Assembly: GCA_903892415.1 (NCBI GenBank)
Contig: CAITIQ010000408.1
Coordinates: forward strand, 1-42,551
Length of the DNA: 42,551 nt
Origin: an uncultured delta proteobacterium
Lineage (GTDB): Bacteria > Myxococcota_A > Polyangia > Polyangiales > Polyangiaceae
Direction: 5' to 3'
Positions 17,812 to 26,338 of the stretch are shown here, piece after piece. Positions within the stretch are counted from its first letter, which is position 1, and each line of letters opens with the position of its first letter. A program made the translations under genes and the position numbers. Under the pieces are notes generated by a model. The model was not told the origin of the DNA and did no database searches. It saw only the letters and a list, made by a program, of their open reading frames with translations.

Positions 17812-18689
17812 ACGAGCAACGCCGCGGCATCCTTCAGGTGATCTACGCCAAGCGCGAACGCTTCCGAAAGATCGTGCTCGCGCCCGGCGAGGCGAAGACC
17901 TTCGGTCGCAGCGAGCGCGCCGACGTCACCCTCCCCGACGACGAGCTCGCGGAGGTCCACTTCGAAGCGGCGTTCGACGGGCTCGGCCTCACGGTGCGAT
18001 CGCTCGGCCGCGCGCCGCAGCCGGTGCTAGCGAACGGTGAGCGAACGATGATGGCCGATCTTCATCACAACGCCGTGCTCGTCGCAGGGCAGACCACGCT
18101 GGTTTTTTCGCTCGAGAACCGCACGCCAGCGCATGAAGACGCGCGCAGCGAACGGCCGCTTCGAGAGCAGGAGCGAGCGCAGCTAGCGAGCTTGCGCGAC
18201 GCGGGCGTGCTGTTCGGCGTGCTCGATGGAGCCGTGGACGACCGGGTGCGCGTGCTGTTGGCCGAAGCCGTGGACCCTCACGCCTCACTGTACGAGGGGC
18301 TGGCCTCGGCGATCGACGACGAGGTCGCGCCCTATCTCGTGAAGTTCACGCCGGGGAGCGGCCTGCTCGATCGCCTTTTGAACGAAGGCTGGGGTCGAAG
18401 GTTCGGCATCTTGCTGGTCAGCCACGCACCTCATCGCGAGCTCCGCAGGCACCTGCGTCGCTTCTTGATGGTGGTCGACGACGAGACCGAAGAACGGCTC
18501 TACTTCCGCTTCTATGATCCCTCGGTCTTGCGTGATTTCCTACCGATCGCAACGCCGCGACAACGTTCGTTCTTGCTCGTCCCCGGCCTGCTGGACGCAC
18601 TGCACTGCGAAGCCGAAGACGGCGCGCTGATCGGCTTTCACGCGAACCCGCTTGCGAGCTCCCCTGACGTTGAAACAAGGAGTCCCTGA
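17808..18689 (+). CDS. FHA-DUF4123 fusion, predicted effector-loading chaperone
   Basis: A 293-residue protein with two domains. Residues about 8-103 resemble an FHA phosphothreonine-binding domain (FGRSERADVTLPDDELAEVHFEA): Gly-Arg-Ser and the His are kept, but the Ser normally before His is replaced in LAEVH, so phosphopeptide binding may be weakened. Residues about 130-265 match DUF4123 (VLFGVLDGAVDD, ASLYEGL, VAPYLVKF, EGWGRRFGILLVSH, RHLRRFLMVVDD, YFRFYDPSVLRDFLP), the Tap/TEC adaptor family that loads cargo onto VgrG or PAAR. It overlaps the PAAR gene by four bases and the next gene by one, which fits an adaptor between the tip and its cargo. Confidence 0.85.
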   Translation: MNEQRRGILQVIYAKRERFRKIVLAPGEAKTFGRSERADVTLPDDELAEVHFEAAFDGLGLTVRSLGRAPQPVLANGERTMMADLHHNAVLVAGQTTLVFSLENRTPAHEDARSERPLREQERAQLASLRDAGVLFGVLDGAVDDRVRVLLAEAVDPHASLYEGLASAIDDEVAPYLVKFTPGSGLLDRLLNEGWGRRFGILLVSHAPHRELRRHLRRFLMVVDDETEERLYFRFYDPSVLRDFLPIATPRQRSFLLVPGLLDALHCEAEDGALIGFHANPLASSPDVETRSP

Positions 18690-20251
18690 TGCCCGTCGCA
18701 CCGAGCCGCCCTCGCGCCCCAGCTGCACGGCCACCCGCACGACCACCCGCACGGCCACCTGCACGGCCCGCCGCGCGGCCAGCTCCGCCGCCCACGCGCC
18801 GTGGAGCAACGACGACCCGCGCAGCCCAGCCGTGCCCGGCGAACACGCCCTGCGACGTCAATGACTTCGGTCTCACGATCACGGCGGATGGCTACACCAT
18901 CAACCGCCGCACCCAACGCCGACTCTCGCGCCTCGGCCCGTCTGCTGCGCGGACCTTGCAGGGCCTGCTGCTGCGCCATGACTACGTGATCGAGGTGCTC
19001 GCCACCGACAGCGCGCCAGCGGTCATCGATGTAGGCGCTGGATTCCTCGGGACCTGCGCCGTGGCTCAACACGGAAGGCTCTGCATCAATCCGTTAGACC
19101 AGAGCATCCCTGACATCGAACGACGTCGAACAGGTCCGGGCGGTTTGCGTGCGCAGGCGCACATCCGGGTACGTCCAGCCGCGACCGAGGTGCAGGCGAT
19201 CGATATCTTCAACCTGATCGGCGCAATCATGAACGCCTTCTCGCCGCGCGTAGTCGTGGTGCGAGCGCTCTCCTGCGGAACACGCCCAGCCGGAGATCGC
19301 ACTCCGGCGAATCGAGAAATCGGTGCGCTCGTTCGGGTCTACCGCAAGGACAACTGGGAGCTCTCGTTGCGCATTCCCCAGCTCGGTAAGTTCAAATACG
19401 AGCGCACGGCCACGCGTCCCGTCAACAACCTCCGCTCGCGTACTACGCACGCAAGCGAGCTAAGTGGGCATCTTCAAACTCTCAGCGGCACTCGAGTTTG
19501 GAGCCGTGCAGCCGCCGACGACGCGGTAACCCCAGGCTTCGATCTCACGGTCAAGCGCAACAGTCGTATCGTCCCGCTCGGTGAGACCTACTTGCGCGTT
19601 CGCCGCGCGGTCACCGACCTATCCACCCTCGTCGCCGAGATCCTCGAGGCGATCAACAAGGCCCCACAGCTTGGCTTCAAGCTCGAGGTGACGGCGAACT
19701 TCTTTGCCGGGACGATCACCCTTGGACTCGCGCTACAACGAAGCCCCAGCCAAGAAACCGTGCGCTACGTCCCGATCGGCTTCGGCGGCTTTCTCACGCT
19801 CTCGATGGTGATCGTCGAGGTCCAGTTCGAAGGCTCCTTCGGCGTGCTGTTCGAGATCAGCGCCATCCGCTCGAAGGTAGAGGGTCGCATCGTCGGTACG
19901 ATCGGCCTCAAGGCCGAGGTTGGGTACACCTTCCGCTTCCGCACCGAGCAGGACAAGGAGAACCCTGACGTCTGCGGGCTCGAGGTAACTGCGCCCTTCT
20001 CGTTGGGCGTGGTCGGTGAGGTCACCGGCTTCGGCTCCACCCTCGCCCGCGCCGAGCTCTCAGTGCGCTCCGGTCTCGAGCTACGACGCGGACAAATCCA
20101 TGTCCGGCTTTCTCCTGGCCGCGTATGGCTCAGCGGCGAGATCTGGTCCAGGCGAGTGACGGTGAGCGGGGAGCTGCGCGCTGTCGATCGCACCTTCTGG
20201 ACGCTTGACAACTATGAGCTGATCGCCGCGAAGCGGATCAAGACGTTCTGA
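18689..20251 (+). CDS. candidate secreted effector, beta-rich, with Ala-Arg-Pro repeat N-terminus
   Basis: A 520-residue protein I do not recognise. Residues about 8-38 are a basic low-complexity tract built from PPAR/PAAR-like tetrapeptides. A Cys pair (CPANTPC) follows, then a mixed region (60-270). The C-terminal half (about 290-520) is a long run of alternating beta-strand-like segments (KLEVTANFFAGTITLGLAL, GFLTLSMVIVEVQFEGSFG, GRIVGTIGLKAEVGYTFRF, SLGVVGEVTGFG), which could be a barrel or pore. No catalytic motif is seen. Its ATG shares one base with the stop of the DUF4123 gene; in T6SS loci the gene immediately after DUF4123 is typically the effector. Effector status is therefore inference from position. 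Confidence 0.6.
   Translation: MPVAPSRPRAPAARPPARPPARPPARPAARPAPPPTRRGATTTRAAQPCPANTPCDVNDFGLTITADGYTINRRTQRRLSRLGPSAARTLQGLLLRHDYVIEVLATDSAPAVIDVGAGFLGTCAVAQHGRLCINPLDQSIPDIERRRTGPGGLRAQAHIRVRPAATEVQAIDIFNLIGAIMNAFSPRVVVVRALSCGTRPAGDRTPANREIGALVRVYRKDNWELSLRIPQLGKFKYERTATRPVNNLRSRTTHASELSGHLQTLSGTRVWSRAAADDAVTPGFDLTVKRNSRIVPLGETYLRVRRAVTDLSTLVAEILEAINKAPQLGFKLEVTANFFAGTITLGLALQRSPSQETVRYVPIGFGGFLTLSMVIVEVQFEGSFGVLFEISAIRSKVEGRIVGTIGLKAEVGYTFRFRTEQDKENPDVCGLEVTAPFSLGVVGEVTGFGSTLARAELSVRSGLELRRGQIHVRLSPGRVWLSGEIWSRRVTVSGELRAVDRTFWTLDNYELIAAKRIKTF
18723..18781 (+). repeat. 12-base tandem repeat encoding Pro-Pro-Ala-Arg units
   Basis: About four to five imperfect copies of a 12-base unit (GCACGGCCACCC-like) encode the proline- and arginine-rich start of the candidate effector. 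Such tracts change length easily. Confidence 0.6.
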
Positions 20252-20256
20252 CGCCG

Positions 20257-21084
20257 ATGAAGACGACCTTCCTGTACGCGCAACTCGAGGTGCACGACGC
20301 CGCAGCCGAGATCTGGCTCAACGACGTCCCTCTGTTGCGCATCGACGATCGAACCTTGCGCGCGCCGATCGAGAACGTGGCGCTCGATGCCTGGGTCATC
20401 CCTAGTGACAACGTCTTCGAGCTCGTGTTCGAGCCAGGTCCAACGCCGAGCGTCGCGCGCTCGCAAACCCGGCGGGAGCTCTTGCCGAAGACCGCTGGCG
20501 CGCTCGCGCGGATCATCCAGTTCGAGATCGGGGCGAGCGGGGAAGCCGCTGACGGCCTCGTACTCGCGGCGCTCTCGTATCCGCCGCAGGACACGGCGCT
20601 GCCCGAAGTCGAGGTGCAGCTGCCGATCAGCGCGCGCACCACCGTAAACCTCGGTCCGGGCTCGGGACGGTTTCGCTTTCAGGACGCTCCGCTGCTCGCT
20701 GACGTCAACGCGCTGCGCCCGGAGATCGATGCGGTGCTCGAGGCGATGGAGAACGCGTACCGCAGCGGCGATGTGGACGCGCTGGCCGCGCTGTACGAGA
20801 TCAACCAAATCGAGGTGATGCGGGCCTTCCCCGCCTTCGATCAGGCGCTGATGCGCACGCGGCTCGCGGCGAACGTTGGGCACTACGCCAAAGGTCCGGA
20901 GCCGGTACGTCGCGATCCGGCGCTGCGCGACGAGCGACTCGTCGCCTACGGTCGCTTGGTCGAGTGTGTCGATCGCGACTTCGAAGCGTCCTTCAAGCTG
21001 AACGATCCAGACGGACGCGGAACCGCCTCCGCGCCGACCTTCCTTGGTCGCGACGAGCACGGCCGCTTGCGCGTCTTTCGCTGA
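20257..21084 (+). CDS. hypothetical partner of the candidate effector (possible immunity protein or chaperone)
   Basis: A 275-residue soluble protein I do not recognise. It has no signal peptide or membrane helix. The first ~145 residues look like a beta-sandwich (FLYAQLEVHDAAAEIWLNDVPLLRI, AWVIPSDNVFELVFEPG, VEVQLPISARTTVNL); the rest is helical (AMENAYRSGDVDALAALYE, MRTRLAANVGHY), ending in a beta segment. The gene follows the candidate effector by five bases and is last in the operon, the usual place for a cognate immunity protein. A cytoplasmic immunity protein would not suit a target in the periplasm, so a chaperone role is a fair alternative. Nothing here decides it. Confidence 0.65.
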   Translation: MKTTFLYAQLEVHDAAAEIWLNDVPLLRIDDRTLRAPIENVALDAWVIPSDNVFELVFEPGPTPSVARSQTRRELLPKTAGALARIIQFEIGASGEAADGLVLAALSYPPQDTALPEVEVQLPISARTTVNLGPGSGRFRFQDAPLLADVNALRPEIDAVLEAMENAYRSGDVDALAALYEINQIEVMRAFPAFDQALMRTRLAANVGHYAKGPEPVRRDPALRDERLVAYGRLVECVDRDFEASFKLNDPDGRGTASAPTFLGRDEHGRLRVFR

Positions 21085-21095
21085 AGTGAACGGCC

Positions 21096-21114
21096 CGTGC
21101 GCTAACCGCGCACG
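21096..21114. terminator. hairpin between convergent genes
   Basis: CGTGCGC pairs with GCGCACG around a five-base loop, between the stop of the 275-residue protein gene and, overlapping, the stop of the leftward gene. It could serve both strands. No T-run is present. Confidence 0.35.
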
Positions 21115-22457
21115 CTGCGCGCCATCACCACCGCACGCAGGGCCATCGGGCTCGCCTCGTACGGGTCGACTTGGAAGTGGGTCTCGATCACGACGCGCAT
21201 CGGCAGCGTGCGAAAGAGCGGGAGCTTCTTAGCGATCGACTCGGAGAAGTAGATCGGCATCGAGGTCGCATCGCCCTCCGGCCGAAACAGCCCACGCACA
21301 CACGCCGCGCCGAACACGTCACGACGTTGGAAGGCTCGGCGCAGCAGCAGCGCGCGCTCGACCTGCTCGTCGTACCGCTCGATCTTGATCTTGGGCAAAT
21401 TGGCGTAGGCCGCGCGGATCTCCGCGGCCGCTTCACTCGCGGCCTCGGCGGTGACAATGCCGCCCGGCGCGCTCAAGATCGCAGCCCCGGCAGCCACCGC
21501 TACCTCGAGCTCGGGAGCGAGCTTGGCGAACGGTGAAGCGACAGCGAGCGCCGCCTTCAGCTGTGCCACCTCGTCGAAATCGAAGGTCGTGGCACCCTCG
21601 AGCAAAAGCGTGGTCGGCGAAAAACGACCGGCGCCGCGCAGCGAATCAGAGAGCGCGCGCTCGATCTCGCCGGTGGAGGCGACCTGGCCCTTCGTAAGGA
21701 CGAGATAGGCCTCGGCGCGACCTTCATTCTGCTCCGGCTCGTCATCCAGACCGAGCCGCGCGTCATCCTCCGCCTCGGCTAGGTCGCGTTCATCGAGCAG
21801 CTCGCGCCACTCGCTGCGCCGACGCAAAAGGCGTGAGACCTCCTCGTGAAGCCAGAGCAGTTCGAGGCCCTCGCGAGCGGCGCCTTGTGCGCGGGCGGGA
21901 CGCTCGGTGTCGGGGGCGAGCGCAGCGTCGGAGGCTGCACCGAGCCCACGTTGTATCGCGCGATGATCGTGCAACATCGGTTGCGGCGCGATCACCGGGG
22001 CATGGCTCGCGTGGATGGATGGCTCGCGATAGGGCGCAGCAGGCTGGACCGAGACCACCGGCAGTTGCTCCGGCTGGACACGCTGCTCCGGCTGGACGCG
22101 CGGTTGCGCCGGAGGCGCCACCGGCAGCGGCACCTGACCCTGCGCCGGCGAGGTGGGGTAGCCGTGCATCGACGGCTGAGGCATCGACGGCTGAGGCATC
22201 GACGGCTGAGGAACCGATGAGGGCAGGCCGTGCGCCGTTTGCGACGGAGCTTGGGGCTGGCCAGGACCCCACGGCGTACCCATGCGCGAGCCGCCTGCAG
22301 GAGGATTTGTGCGCAGACCAGCACGCTGACCTTGAAACGGCAGGGGCAACGCCTGTTTGGGCACCGACTGAATCGGCACCGTGTGGGAGCGAGAGCGCAG
22401 CAGCGGCCCAGCCGGGTCTGACGATTCGTCCTTCGGTTTGTTGTCGTCGCTCGCCAT
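21102..22457 (-). CDS. Pro/Gln-rich protein with a C-terminal domain possibly shared with T6SS DUF2169-associated proteins
   Basis: A 451-residue protein. Residues 1-190 are low-complexity, Pro/Gln-rich, with three perfect SMPQP-type repeats and a doubled RVQPEQ. Residues about 195-451 form an ordered domain: LELLWLHEEVSRLLRRRSEW, EAYLVLTKGQVAS, ATTFDFDEVAQLKAALAVASPFAKL, ERALLLRRAFQRRDVFGAACVRGLF, MPIYFSESIAKKLPLFRTLPMRVVIETHFQVDPYE. This last stretch resembles a module I recall at the C-terminus of myxobacterial DUF2169-type proteins, so I connect it to the neighbouring PAAR/DUF4123 module; this is from memory and not certain. ATG 22457 has GGCGGA upstream. It converges on the effector operon with a 17-base gap. 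Confidence 0.6.
   Translation of the reverse strand: MASDDNKPKDESSDPAGPLLRSRSHTVPIQSVPKQALPLPFQGQRAGLRTNPPAGGSRMGTPWGPGQPQAPSQTAHGLPSSVPQPSMPQPSMPQPSMHGYPTSPAQGQVPLPVAPPAQPRVQPEQRVQPEQLPVVSVQPAAPYREPSIHASHAPVIAPQPMLHDHRAIQRGLGAASDAALAPDTERPARAQGAAREGLELLWLHEEVSRLLRRRSEWRELLDERDLAEAEDDARLGLDDEPEQNEGRAEAYLVLTKGQVASTGEIERALSDSLRGAGRFSPTTLLLEGATTFDFDEVAQLKAALAVASPFAKLAPELEVAVAAGAAILSAPGGIVTAEAASEAAAEIRAAYANLPKIKIERYDEQVERALLLRRAFQRRDVFGAACVRGLFRPEGDATSMPIYFSESIAKKLPLFRTLPMRVVIETHFQVDPYEASPMALRAVVMARSVRG
22166..22210. repeat. three perfect 15-base tandem repeats
   Basis: The unit GCATCGACGGCTGAG occurs three times without change inside the Pro/Gln-rich part of the gene, encoding repeated Pro-Gln-Pro-Ser-Met on the minus strand. 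The lack of drift suggests recent expansion. Confidence 0.85.
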
Positions 22458-22547
22458 CGGGTCCGCCTCTCTCGCCCCGAAAGAGGCAAGGACTTACAGC
22501 TAGATGCATCCCGCACAGACCGCAAAACAAATGACGGGGACCTCCAC

Positions 22548-24935
22548 CTACTCGTTCGCTCGGCGCACCTCGAGTGAAGCGCCGTCGGTCGAGAACAGCC
22601 AGGCGCCGTCGAGATCGGTGCGGTGGGTGGTCACCTCGAGCGCCCACAATTTCTCCATCGTCTCGGCGTGCGGGTGGCCGAAGCGGTTGCGAATGCCGCA
22701 CGAAATCACGGCGTGCGAAGGCTTGACCGCCTCGAGCCATTCGAGCGTCGAGGAGGTGCGACTGCCGTGATGACCAATCTTGAGCACATCGGCCTCGAGC
22801 GGAAGTTGCGCCTCGAGCAGCTCGTGTTCGGCCTCGCGCTCGGCGTCCCCGGTGAAAAGAAAGGAGCGCGCGCCGTAGCTGATCTTGATCACCAGCGAGC
22901 CGTCGTTGGCGCTGCGTTCGTAGCTGGCCGGCCGGCATGGATGCAGCACCTCGATCTGCGCCCCACCAAACGCGATCGGCGCGCCGCAAAGCGAGCTCGG
23001 CTCGCGCAAGCTGGCGCCGTGCGCAACGGCCTTCTCGCGCAGCGAGCGCGCCGCCGGCGAGCTGGTGCCGCCGTCCCAGAATTCGCCGATCTCCGGCGTG
23101 GCCTCGAGGATCGAACCGAGGCCGCCGAAGTGATCCGGATGGGGATGCGAGAGCACCACCAGATCGAGCTTGGTGCGGCGCTTGGCGCGCAACACCGGGC
23201 GCAACACACGCACCCCGAGATCGAGCGGCTGGCCAGGCAGACCGCCGCCGTCGATCAGCATGCTCTGGCCGTCGGGGAACTCGATCAGGATGGCGTCGCC
23301 TTGCGCCACATCGAGCGCTGTGACGCGCAACTGCCCGGCCCCGCGTTCGCGATAGCGAACGCCCAATTCTACTGACACGAACGCGAGCCCCGCCGCGAGC
23401 AGCGTTCGTGCGCTGAGGCCGCGGTGGCCAAGCATCACCGCCACCAAGGTGAACACCACCACGTGACTCGTACTGGGCGACGGCAAACTGACCGTGCCTC
23501 CGAGCCCCGCCGCAAAGGCCGCAATTCCAGCGACGAGCCGCAACGAGCCGCCGGCCACCAGCGCCGCCCCTTGTTCGCACGCAGGCACAAAACCGATCAC
23601 CGCGTGCAAGATGGCGAAGGGCAACGCGAACAGCTCACCGATCGGAGCGGCGATCAGATTCGCGACGATGCCCACGATCGAGGTCTCGCCCGAGAGCGCC
23701 GCGGTCATCGGTGCGCAGGTGAGCGTGGCCGCAACGGTGGCTGCGGCTGGCTTGGCAACGAACGCCCAGGCTTTGCGCAAAAGGCTCGCGTCCTCACCTG
23801 GTTCTGCACCGAGCAAACGACTGAGCGGCGCGCTGAGTGCGAGCAGGCCAAAGGTCGCCGCCGCCGAGAGCGTGAAGGAAGCGTCGAACATCAACATCGG
23901 ATCGACTACGAGGCCGGTGATCAGCGCAGCCGTGAAGGACCGCGTACCGCTGCCGCGCCGACCAACCACCGTCGCGAGCAAGTGTGCGGTCATCATGCAG
24001 GCCGCGCGAAAGACCGAGCCGCTTCCGCCGGCAAAGCTCGAATAGGCCCAGGTCAACGGCAAGGCCAGCGCAGCGGTGACGCGGCTTACGTCGATGCGCT
24101 CGGTGATCGACACCGAGCGCGCGAGCAGCGCACGCAGCGCCCGCTCGATGCCCAACACGGTCACCACGAGGTGCGTGCCGGAGACCGCAAGAATGTGCGC
24201 CAGACCGGTACGCCGAAAGGCCGTCGCGATGTCTTCGTCGAGATCGGTCTCACCGAGCACCAACGCGCGCGCCAAGCCAACCGCCTGCGGGTGGTAGGTG
24301 GCCTCGATGCGCGAGCGGACGTGCGCGCGGGCGCGGTCGATCTCAAAGGATGGTCCGCTGCCTTGCTGAAGGAGCTCGAGGCTCGAGGCGTAACCGCTGA
24401 TCGCGGTGCCGCTGCGCGCGACGCGCACCCAGCCGGGCGAACTACCGGGGTTATCGAAGAGATGGATGGGCGCGAGTTTGGCCTTGAAGCGAACGCGATC
24501 GCCGCGATGCAAGAGCAGGCTGTCCACCCGCAGATCGATGCGTGTGCCCGGCGGCAGAGCTTGGGCGCATTGAGCCTGTTCGACGTCGAGGTAGAAGCGC
24601 GCTGACCCGCGCGCCGTAGCGTCGAGCGCTCGACCAGCGATCTGCGGCGACGAGACGATCTCCCCTTCCCCGCTGCAATCGCCGAGCGGCGTCGCCACCT
24701 GCACCGCCTGCTTGTAGATGGCCCGGCCGCGTTGCTCGGCGTACAAAGCCCGAACGCCGCACAAGAGGAAGCAGAGGGTGAGCGGTAGCAACCAGGCTCG
24801 TTGCGCGATGCGCAACACGCGCAGCAAGGCGACAACTGTCAGAAAGCCTAACAAGCTCGCGCCCGGTGCAACCGCAAGCCCGGCGGCGGCGTAGGCCACC
24901 AGCGCCAACAGAAAGTACGGATCTCGGCCTGACAT
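22548..24935 (-). CDS. comEC: ComEC/Rec2 family DNA uptake channel protein
   Basis: A 795-residue inner-membrane protein of natural transformation that moves single-stranded DNA into the cytoplasm. The N-terminus has two to three membrane helices and a soluble OB-like region (about 90-190, PPGTRIDLRVDSLLL). The Competence domain is clear from RALVLGETDLDEDIATAFRRTGLAHILAVSGTHL and the following cluster of helices. The C-terminal metallo-beta-lactamase domain begins near DVAQGDAILIEFPDG and has the metal motif HPHPDH (about 597-602) and IGHHGSRTSST. All three parts are present, so it should be functional. I start at ATG 24935; an earlier start at 24995 would add 20 residues rich in Cys that do not look like a membrane segment. 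No other competence genes are nearby. Confidence 0.93.
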   Translation of the reverse strand: MSGRDPYFLLALVAYAAAGLAVAPGASLLGFLTVVALLRVLRIAQRAWLLPLTLCFLLCGVRALYAEQRGRAIYKQAVQVATPLGDCSGEGEIVSSPQIAGRALDATARGSARFYLDVEQAQCAQALPPGTRIDLRVDSLLLHRGDRVRFKAKLAPIHLFDNPGSSPGWVRVARSGTAISGYASSLELLQQGSGPSFEIDRARAHVRSRIEATYHPQAVGLARALVLGETDLDEDIATAFRRTGLAHILAVSGTHLVVTVLGIERALRALLARSVSITERIDVSRVTAALALPLTWAYSSFAGGSGSVFRAACMMTAHLLATVVGRRGSGTRSFTAALITGLVVDPMLMFDASFTLSAAATFGLLALSAPLSRLLGAEPGEDASLLRKAWAFVAKPAAATVAATLTCAPMTAALSGETSIVGIVANLIAAPIGELFALPFAILHAVIGFVPACEQGAALVAGGSLRLVAGIAAFAAGLGGTVSLPSPSTSHVVVFTLVAVMLGHRGLSARTLLAAGLAFVSVELGVRYRERGAGQLRVTALDVAQGDAILIEFPDGQSMLIDGGGLPGQPLDLGVRVLRPVLRAKRRTKLDLVVLSHPHPDHFGGLGSILEATPEIGEFWDGGTSSPAARSLREKAVAHGASLREPSSLCGAPIAFGGAQIEVLHPCRPASYERSANDGSLVIKISYGARSFLFTGDAEREAEHELLEAQLPLEADVLKIGHHGSRTSSTLEWLEAVKPSHAVISCGIRNRFGHPHAETMEKLWALEVTTHRTDLDGAWLFSTDGASLEVRRANE

Positions 24936-25072
24936 ACGCTGCATTCCGCAAGTCGCGTGCCCGCAGCGCACTGGCTCCGAATTGCAAAATTGCACGGCTA
25001 TTGCTGCTAGCGCAACGGGCGGTTGCCAGAAATTGAGTGACGGACGCCACCCTCGCAGGAGCCTCCTTCTGG

Positions 25073-25078
25073 TATGCT
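25073..25078 (+). promoter_or_regulatory. TATGCT -10 element of the serine protease operon
   Basis: GGTATGCT lies 34 bases before ATG 25112, in the gap divergent from comEC. A GGAGG ribosome-binding site at 25100-25104 follows, so this transcript would have a leader. No clear -35 is seen. Confidence 0.35.
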
Positions 25079-25111
25079 GCCCCGTCTTCCTCGGCCCCCG
25101 GAGGTTTGCTC

Positions 25112-26335
25112 ATGCAGTCCCTTTCTTTGCGTCGCTCATCGCTCAAAGGCTCGCTGTTGCTGTGTGGTGTGGCGCTATTCGCCGCGTGCGATGTGCAGCA
25201 GCCGGGAGGGGAGCAGGAGCAACTCGCGGACGCAGAGCAGGCGATTCAAGGTGGCTACACCGACAAGGACACCAACAACGTCGTCGGCATCGTGGACGTC
25301 AACAAGGGGGGCATTTGTAGCGGCTCGCTGATTGGCCCCAACCTGGTGCTCACCGCACGTCACTGCGTTTCCAACATCAGCAATGACTCCCAGGGCGTCA
25401 TTTGCAACCAGAGTGAGGCCGGCAATCCCGGCTCGGCTGGCAGCTTCTACGTCACCACCAACTACCAGCTGACGCAGAACCCGGCCGACTACCACATGGT
25501 GCAAGAGGTGGTGATCACGCCTGGGAGTGACCTCCTGTGTGGCAATGACCAAGCGATCCTGATCCTGGCGGACAACGTCGCACCGGAAGAGGCCGTGCCG
25601 CTGGTACCGCGCGTTGACTACAAGCTTGCGGAGGGTGAGGAGTACAACGCCGTTGGCTACGGCCAGACCGGAGACAACAACTCCAACTCGGCGGGCACGC
25701 GCCGACGTCGGGATGAGCTGTTCGTGTATTGCGCCGAGGATGATTGCCAGGGCGTCGGCGGCTACGTGACCGATGAGGAATGGATCGGAGACGCCGGCAT
25801 CTGCTCAGGGGACTCCGGCGGCCCGGCGATCGATCTGCAAGGCCGTGTGGTGGGCGTGACCTCGCGCGGCGGCCCGAACTGCTCCAACCCGGTGTACGGC
25901 TCGGTGCACAGCTGGGGCGAATGGATCAAGGAGACGGGCCTCTACGCAGCCCAACTCGGCGGTTACCCGCCGCCGCTCTGGGCGCTCGGGCAGCCGACGG
26001 ACTCAGGCTGGAACGGGCCTGTTGGTGGCAATTGCACCGAGCTCGCGTGCGAAGTCTGTTGGAAGCAGGAGTGCACCCGTCGCTGCATCAGCGATGAGGT
26101 TTGTCCGGACGGTTACACCTGCGAAGAGGTCAAGACCGACACCAACGTGTGCGTCGCCATTCCGGAAGAGCCGCCGCCGTCCGAAGAGACCAGCGGAGGT
26201 AGCGGAGATGCCGCCGAGTCGACCGAAGATGGTTGCAACGTCGCCGCCGATCCGACGAATCCGGTGCCCTGGCGTCCTGCCTTGCTCGGGATGATCGGGC
26301 TCGCTGCCTTGTTGCGCCGTCGCCGTCGGGCCTGA
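25112..26335 (+). CDS. trypsin-like serine protease with lipobox and MYXO-CTERM-like tail
   Basis: A 407-residue chymotrypsin-fold (S1) protease. His84 in TARHC, Asp146 in GNDQAILIL and Ser235 in GDSGGPA form the triad, so it should be active. The N-terminus has a lipoprotein signal (LLLCGVALFAAC). After the protease domain come a Cys-rich segment (CTELACEVCWKQECTRRC) and an acidic Ser/Glu spacer. The end is DGCNVA, a hydrophobic helix and a final RRRRR, the layout of MYXO-CTERM signals cut by myxosortase. Having both a lipobox and this tail is unusual. ATG 25112 is set by GGAGG seven bases upstream. It is first in a run with the BtuF-like gene (gap three bases) and tlyA. Confidence 0.9.
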   Translation: MQSLSLRRSSLKGSLLLCGVALFAACDVQQPGGEQEQLADAEQAIQGGYTDKDTNNVVGIVDVNKGGICSGSLIGPNLVLTARHCVSNISNDSQGVICNQSEAGNPGSAGSFYVTTNYQLTQNPADYHMVQEVVITPGSDLLCGNDQAILILADNVAPEEAVPLVPRVDYKLAEGEEYNAVGYGQTGDNNSNSAGTRRRRDELFVYCAEDDCQGVGGYVTDEEWIGDAGICSGDSGGPAIDLQGRVVGVTSRGGPNCSNPVYGSVHSWGEWIKETGLYAAQLGGYPPPLWALGQPTDSGWNGPVGGNCTELACEVCWKQECTRRCISDEVCPDGYTCEEVKTDTNVCVAIPEEPPPSEETSGGSGDAAESTEDGCNVAADPTNPVPWRPALLGMIGLAALLRRRRRA

Positions 26336-26338
26336 GCG

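Noticed and set aside
22166..22210. Possible CRISPR-like repeat
   Set aside because: Three 15-base units directly abutting without spacers, in frame inside a coding region; an ordinary coding tandem repeat.
21790..23580. Long leftward open frame of about 600 codons over comEC and the Pro-rich gene
   Set aside because: It is very Arg/Ala-rich, has no domain, and lies on top of two better frames on the same strand; an out-of-frame shadow typical of GC-rich DNA.
23424..24605. Rightward 393-codon frame opposite comEC
   Set aside because: Antisense to the well-supported Competence domain, with Arg/Gln/His-rich composition and no recognisable motif.
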